From: Geodermatophilus poikilotrophus
GTDB lineage: Bacteria; Actinomycetota; Actinomycetes; Mycobacteriales; Geodermatophilaceae
Assembly (NCBI RefSeq): GCF_900111455.1
Contig: NZ_FOIE01000003.1
Span: 186,001 to 250,000 of the forward strand
Length of the DNA: 64,000 nucleotides
Direction of reading: 5' to 3'
Shown here in pieces: positions 61,448-64,000 of the stretch. The position numbers were made by a program, and so were the translations under genes. Position 1 is the stretch's first letter, and each line of letters opens with the position of its first letter. The notes below the pieces were generated by a model, which was not told the DNA's origin, ran no database searches, and was given only the letters and a program-made list of their open reading frames with translations.

Positions 61448-62356
61448 TCAGGACGGCGGCTGCCCGCCGATGACACCGGCGACCACCGCGGCCGCGGCGT
61501 GCCCGGTCCGGACGGCGTCCAGCACGGGCACCCCGGCGCGCCAGCCGGCCAGCACCCCGGCGGCGACCGCGTCCCCGCAGCCGGTGGTGTCGCGCAGCCG
61601 GCCCTCCGGCAGCGGCTCCACCGGCACCTCCCAGGCGCCGGCCCGCGTCAGCACCCGGGTCGGCCGGGCACCGGCGTGCACCAGCACGAGCCCCGGCGCC
61701 CACGGGGGCAGGTCGCCGGTCAGCCCCAGCTCCGAGGCCTCGGCGGCGTTGCAGGAGAGGACGTCGGGCCGCAGCCCGGCGAGCAGGCCGGCGTACGCCT
61801 CCGGCCCGTGGCTCGCGATCCGGGTGGCGGCGGCGACGTCGATGCTGACCGGCACACCGGCGTCGTGGGCAGCCGCGGCCGCGGTCCGCAGGGCCTCGGG
61901 GAAGCGCAGCAGGTCGTAGCCGTCGAGGTGGACGACGGCGGCGCCGGCCACCCACTCCGCGCGGACGTCGGCCGACTCCAGCCCGCCCTCCCCGCGGTCG
62001 GTGAGCAGCGTCCGCTCGCCATCCCGGTGGACCAGCACCGTCGACAGCGGCGCCCGGCCGCGGCGCACCACCGCCGTCTCGACCCCGCGCTCCGCCAGCG
62101 CGGCCAGCAGCCCGCCGGCCAGCGGGTCCGCGCCGGCCCAGCCCGCCAGCCGCGCCGGCGCGCCCAGGCCGACCACGCCGGCCGTCACGTTGGCCGGCGC
62201 CCCGCCCGCCGTCGTCGTCCGCACCACCCGCTGCTGCCCACCGACGACCAGGGGCGCCGACAGCTGCAGCAGCTGGTCGGCCACCAGCTTGCCCAGCGCC
62301 ACCACCGGGCCGGGGCCCGCGGGGCTGGGCCACCGGGCGGTGTCTCCGTGCGGCAC
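61448..62356 (-). CDS. PfkB-family carbohydrate kinase
   Basis: 302 residues, GTG at 62356 (GTG 62370 also possible; no strong ribosome site for either). Sugar-binding GGAPANVTAGVVGLGAPARL (start of the PfkB signature), the beta-hairpin lid RAPLSTVLVHRDG, and the ATP/catalytic signature RDTTGCGDAVAAGVLAGW with catalytic Asp in GCGD (Cys replaces the usual Ala). Phosphorylates a sugar or nucleoside; possibly fructo/ribokinase-like. Ends against the DUF3303 remnant. Confidence 0.87.
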   Translation of the reverse strand: MPHGDTARWPSPAGPGPVVALGKLVADQLLQLSAPLVVGGQQRVVRTTTAGGAPANVTAGVVGLGAPARLAGWAGADPLAGGLLAALAERGVETAVVRRGRAPLSTVLVHRDGERTLLTDRGEGGLESADVRAEWVAGAAVVHLDGYDLLRFPEALRTAAAAAHDAGVPVSIDVAAATRIASHGPEAYAGLLAGLRPDVLSCNAAEASELGLTGDLPPWAPGLVLVHAGARPTRVLTRAGAWEVPVEPLPEGRLRDTTGCGDAVAAGVLAGWRAGVPVLDAVRTGHAAAAVVAGVIGGQPPS

Positions 62357-62396
62357 GGGGTCAGGGTGCACCAGGCGGCGACCCGCGCCGGTGGCT

Positions 62397-63065
62397 TCAG
62401 CTCCGGACCGGCATCTCCACCGGGACGGCGGAGCGCTCGGTGCCGGCCGCGGCGACGAGCTCGTCGACGGCCCGCCGCAGCGCGCCGGTGATCGAGGACC
62501 CGGGCAGCCGCCCGGCGACCGCCCGCTCGACGCTCGTGTAGTACCAGAGCAGCTCCTCGTGGCCGGCGTTGAACGTCGTCCAGAAGGCCGGCCCGTAGCG
62601 GCGGACGTCGGCGGCGATGCACAGGCCGTTGTGCGTCTTGTCGGCCGCGGTGACCAGCAGCGCGTCGGCCGGCTTGGTCGCCAGGCCCTCGACGTAGGGG
62701 CGCTTGCGCTCGGGCCAGGTCCCGCTGCGGTTGCCGTCGGCGTCCAGGCCGTCCGAGCAGGCGCGCACGATGTCGGCGACGGCATCGCCGAAGCGCTCCC
62801 GGATGTCCGCCAGCACCGCGCCGCCCTGCCCCTCCGGCGCGTCCTCGACCGCGTCGTGCAGCAGCCCGGCGATCGCTTGGTCCTCGTCGCCGCCGTGCTC
62901 GAGCACCAGCGCGCTGACGCTCATCAGGTGCGTCAGGTACGGCACCCGCGAGCCCTTGCGCAGCTGCTCGCGGTGGTGCCCGGCGGCGTACTGCAGCGCC
63001 CGGTCGTAGCGCTCGCTCAGCGGCCCGGACCCCATCGCGCTCCGGTTCTCCATAGTCGCGGTCAC
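62397..63065 (-). CDS. HD-domain metal-dependent phosphohydrolase (SpoT-hydrolase-like)
   Basis: 222 residues from GTG at 63065 with GGAG seven bases upstream. Catalytic metal set: YLTHLMSVSALVLEHGGDED (His), AIAGLLHDAVEDAPE (HD and ED pairs), and ALLVTAADKTHN, the SpoT/MESH1-type ADKxHN motif. This suggests hydrolysis of (p)ppGpp or a related nucleotide, a small alarmone hydrolase, inferred from motifs only. No synthetase domain. Same orientation as the ADP-ribosylglycohydrolase fusion and the kinase; intervals of about 40-55 bases suggest an operon. Confidence 0.8.
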   Translation of the reverse strand: MTATMENRSAMGSGPLSERYDRALQYAAGHHREQLRKGSRVPYLTHLMSVSALVLEHGGDEDQAIAGLLHDAVEDAPEGQGGAVLADIRERFGDAVADIVRACSDGLDADGNRSGTWPERKRPYVEGLATKPADALLVTAADKTHNGLCIAADVRRYGPAFWTTFNAGHEELLWYYTSVERAVAGRLPGSSITGALRRAVDELVAAAGTERSAVPVEMPVRS

Positions 63066-63118
63066 CCGTTCTCCTCTCCTCGCAGGACGACGCGATCGTC
63101 GCCGCGACGTCCCGTGGC

Positions 63119-64000
63119 TCATCGGTCACCCCGCTCGAGGCGGGCGAGTGCGGCGGTGAAGCTGTCGTTCCACAGCCCCAGGTGCGGCCAGCGCTCGGCG
63201 ACGTACGCCGTCGCCTCCCGGGCCGACATCCCCTCCTCGCGGACCAGCCAGGCGCGCAGCACCAGCCCGGTCCGCGAGGCGCCGCCGTGGCAGTGCACGA
63301 GCAGCCGGTGCCCCTCGGCGCGCAGCGCGGCCATGTCGTCGAGGACGTCGGCCAGCGTGCCGTCGAGGTCGGCGTTGTGGTCGTCGTCGGCGATGTAGGC
63401 CATCCGGTGCAGCGCGTGCGTGAAGGGGGCGCCGAGCCGGCACAGCGAGATGACGGCGAAGTCCTGCTCGCTGTACCGGGCCCCGTCGAGGTTGCCCGCC
63501 CAGATGCCGGGCAGCACCTCGCGCGGGCCGATCCGCGGGATGGCCCCGGGGTCGTAACTCTGCTGCGCGCCGCCGTCGAGCGCGGCCGCCAGCTGCTGCA
63601 GGTCGGCCAGCCGCCACACCCGCTCGCCGTGGCCGGGGACCCGGCCGTGGACGACCGACGCCCAGCGCATCGGGATGCCGCCCATGCCGTACACCGCCCC
63701 GGCCAGCCCGCCGGCGACCGCGGCGACCGTGTCGGTGTCCCCGCCCAGGTCGACGACCAGCCGCAGCACCTCGGCGAAGTCCCGGCCGTGGCCCAGGGCC
63801 CACACCGCCTGACCGAGCGTCGGCCACACCGCGCCGTTGGACTCGGTCGCCCGCTCCGGCGTCCAGTCCGGTGCGAGCACGGTCGCCCACCGCTCGCGGT
63901 GCCCGCCGGCCACCGACCCCAGGGCCGCCGGGATCGCGGCCAGCGGGTCGCCGCCGTCGAGTGCCACGCGCACCAGCTCGTGGAAGACCGCGCAGCCCTC
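63119..64000 (-). CDS. ADP-ribosylglycohydrolase fused to dual-specificity phosphatase (5' end outside window)
   Basis: The last 293 codons only; the start lies beyond the right edge. N-terminal half: end of an ADP-ribosylglycohydrolase (LRLVVDLGGDTDTVAAVAGG with the metal-binding GGDTDT, LAGAVYGMGGIP). C-terminal half: dual-specificity phosphatase (ISLCRLGAPFTHAL; the P-loop VHCHGGASRTGLVLRAWL with Cys-x5-Arg). The protein could remove ADP-ribose and handle a phosphorylated product or partner. First of an apparent leftward operon with the HD hydrolase and the PfkB kinase. Confidence 0.88.
   Translation of the reverse strand, partial: EGCAVFHELVRVALDGGDPLAAIPAALGSVAGGHRERWATVLAPDWTPERATESNGAVWPTLGQAVWALGHGRDFAEVLRLVVDLGGDTDTVAAVAGGLAGAVYGMGGIPMRWASVVHGRVPGHGERVWRLADLQQLAAALDGGAQQSYDPGAIPRIGPREVLPGIWAGNLDGARYSEQDFAVISLCRLGAPFTHALHRMAYIADDDHNADLDGTLADVLDDMAALRAEGHRLLVHCHGGASRTGLVLRAWLVREEGMSAREATAYVAERWPHLGLWNDSFTAALARLERGDR

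Noticed and set aside
1..64000. CRISPR array, rRNA, tRNA or riboswitch
   Set aside because: No regularly spaced repeats or conserved RNA signatures were seen on reading; a covariance-model search would be needed to exclude small RNAs.

Overview
The window is very GC-rich DNA with dense, often overlapping genes, frequent GTG starts and strong GGAGG-type ribosome sites. With families such as the DUF574/SAV2177 methyltransferase, DUF6308, darcynin and a BTAD/AAA regulator, this points to a high-GC actinobacterium. Geodermatophilaceae (Blastococcus, Geodermatophilus, Modestobacter) is my best guess; no rRNA, tRNA or strain marker is present to prove it. I found no CRISPR array.

Layout. 0-15.5 kb is mostly chromosomal housekeeping and accessory material: a lipoprotein cut by the window edge, a DUF4407 membrane protein, a nitronate monooxygenase with an in-frame amber codon, a STAS-ATPase/DUF4325 pair, a UbiB-like kinase, a Phd/PIN toxin-antitoxin pair, a methyltransferase overlapping a PAS-GGDEF-EAL protein, an acyl-CoA ligase, an intracellular PHB depolymerase and a nuclease/phosphatase-fold enzyme.

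15.6-31.3 kb is a defence island. A leftward five-gene operon with 4-8 base overlaps encodes a MORC-like GHKL ATPase, a Z1-domain SF2 helicase, a PD-(D/E)XK protein, an AIPR protein and an 898-residue protein with a sigma-region-4-like helix-turn-helix. Divergent from it is a cytosine-5 DNA methyltransferase fused to an endonuclease III-like iron-sulfur domain. Beyond a decayed IS5-type transposase lies a second leftward unit, a Vsr-like nuclease followed by a paralogous MORC-like ATPase. Decayed gene fragments lie at both edges. The combination matches the MORC/Z1 restriction-modification neighbourhoods inferred by comparative genomics (Iyer, Abhiman and Aravind 2008); I know of no biochemical account of this exact set.

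31.5-43.7 kb is a second accessory zone: two unrelated PD-(D/E)XK-type proteins back to back, many broken genes (a gamma-glutamylcyclotransferase with an amber codon, a G20 tract inside a broken gene, a helicase with its middle deleted, frameshifted zinc-ribbon and HNH genes), a cysteine-rich protein, and three consecutive toxin-antitoxin modules (RHH-Doc, CopG/DUF433-DUF5615, MNT-HEPN).

43.8-64 kb returns to chromosomal-type content: alcohol dehydrogenase, EEP-family enzyme, cupin, a divergent darcynin/TetR pair with a perfect operator palindrome, a hemerythrin protein, a GrpB protein, a frameshifted BTAD/AAA regulator, a VOC protein, a large RecB-like nuclease-helicase, a FitAB-type toxin-antitoxin pair, DUF3303, HAD, PfkB and HD-domain proteins and an ADP-ribosylglycohydrolase fused to a dual-specificity phosphatase, cut by the right edge.

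At least eight otherwise recognisable genes carry a single stop, single-base frameshift or internal deletion. Some may be assembly errors, others real decay; read-level checking would separate them.
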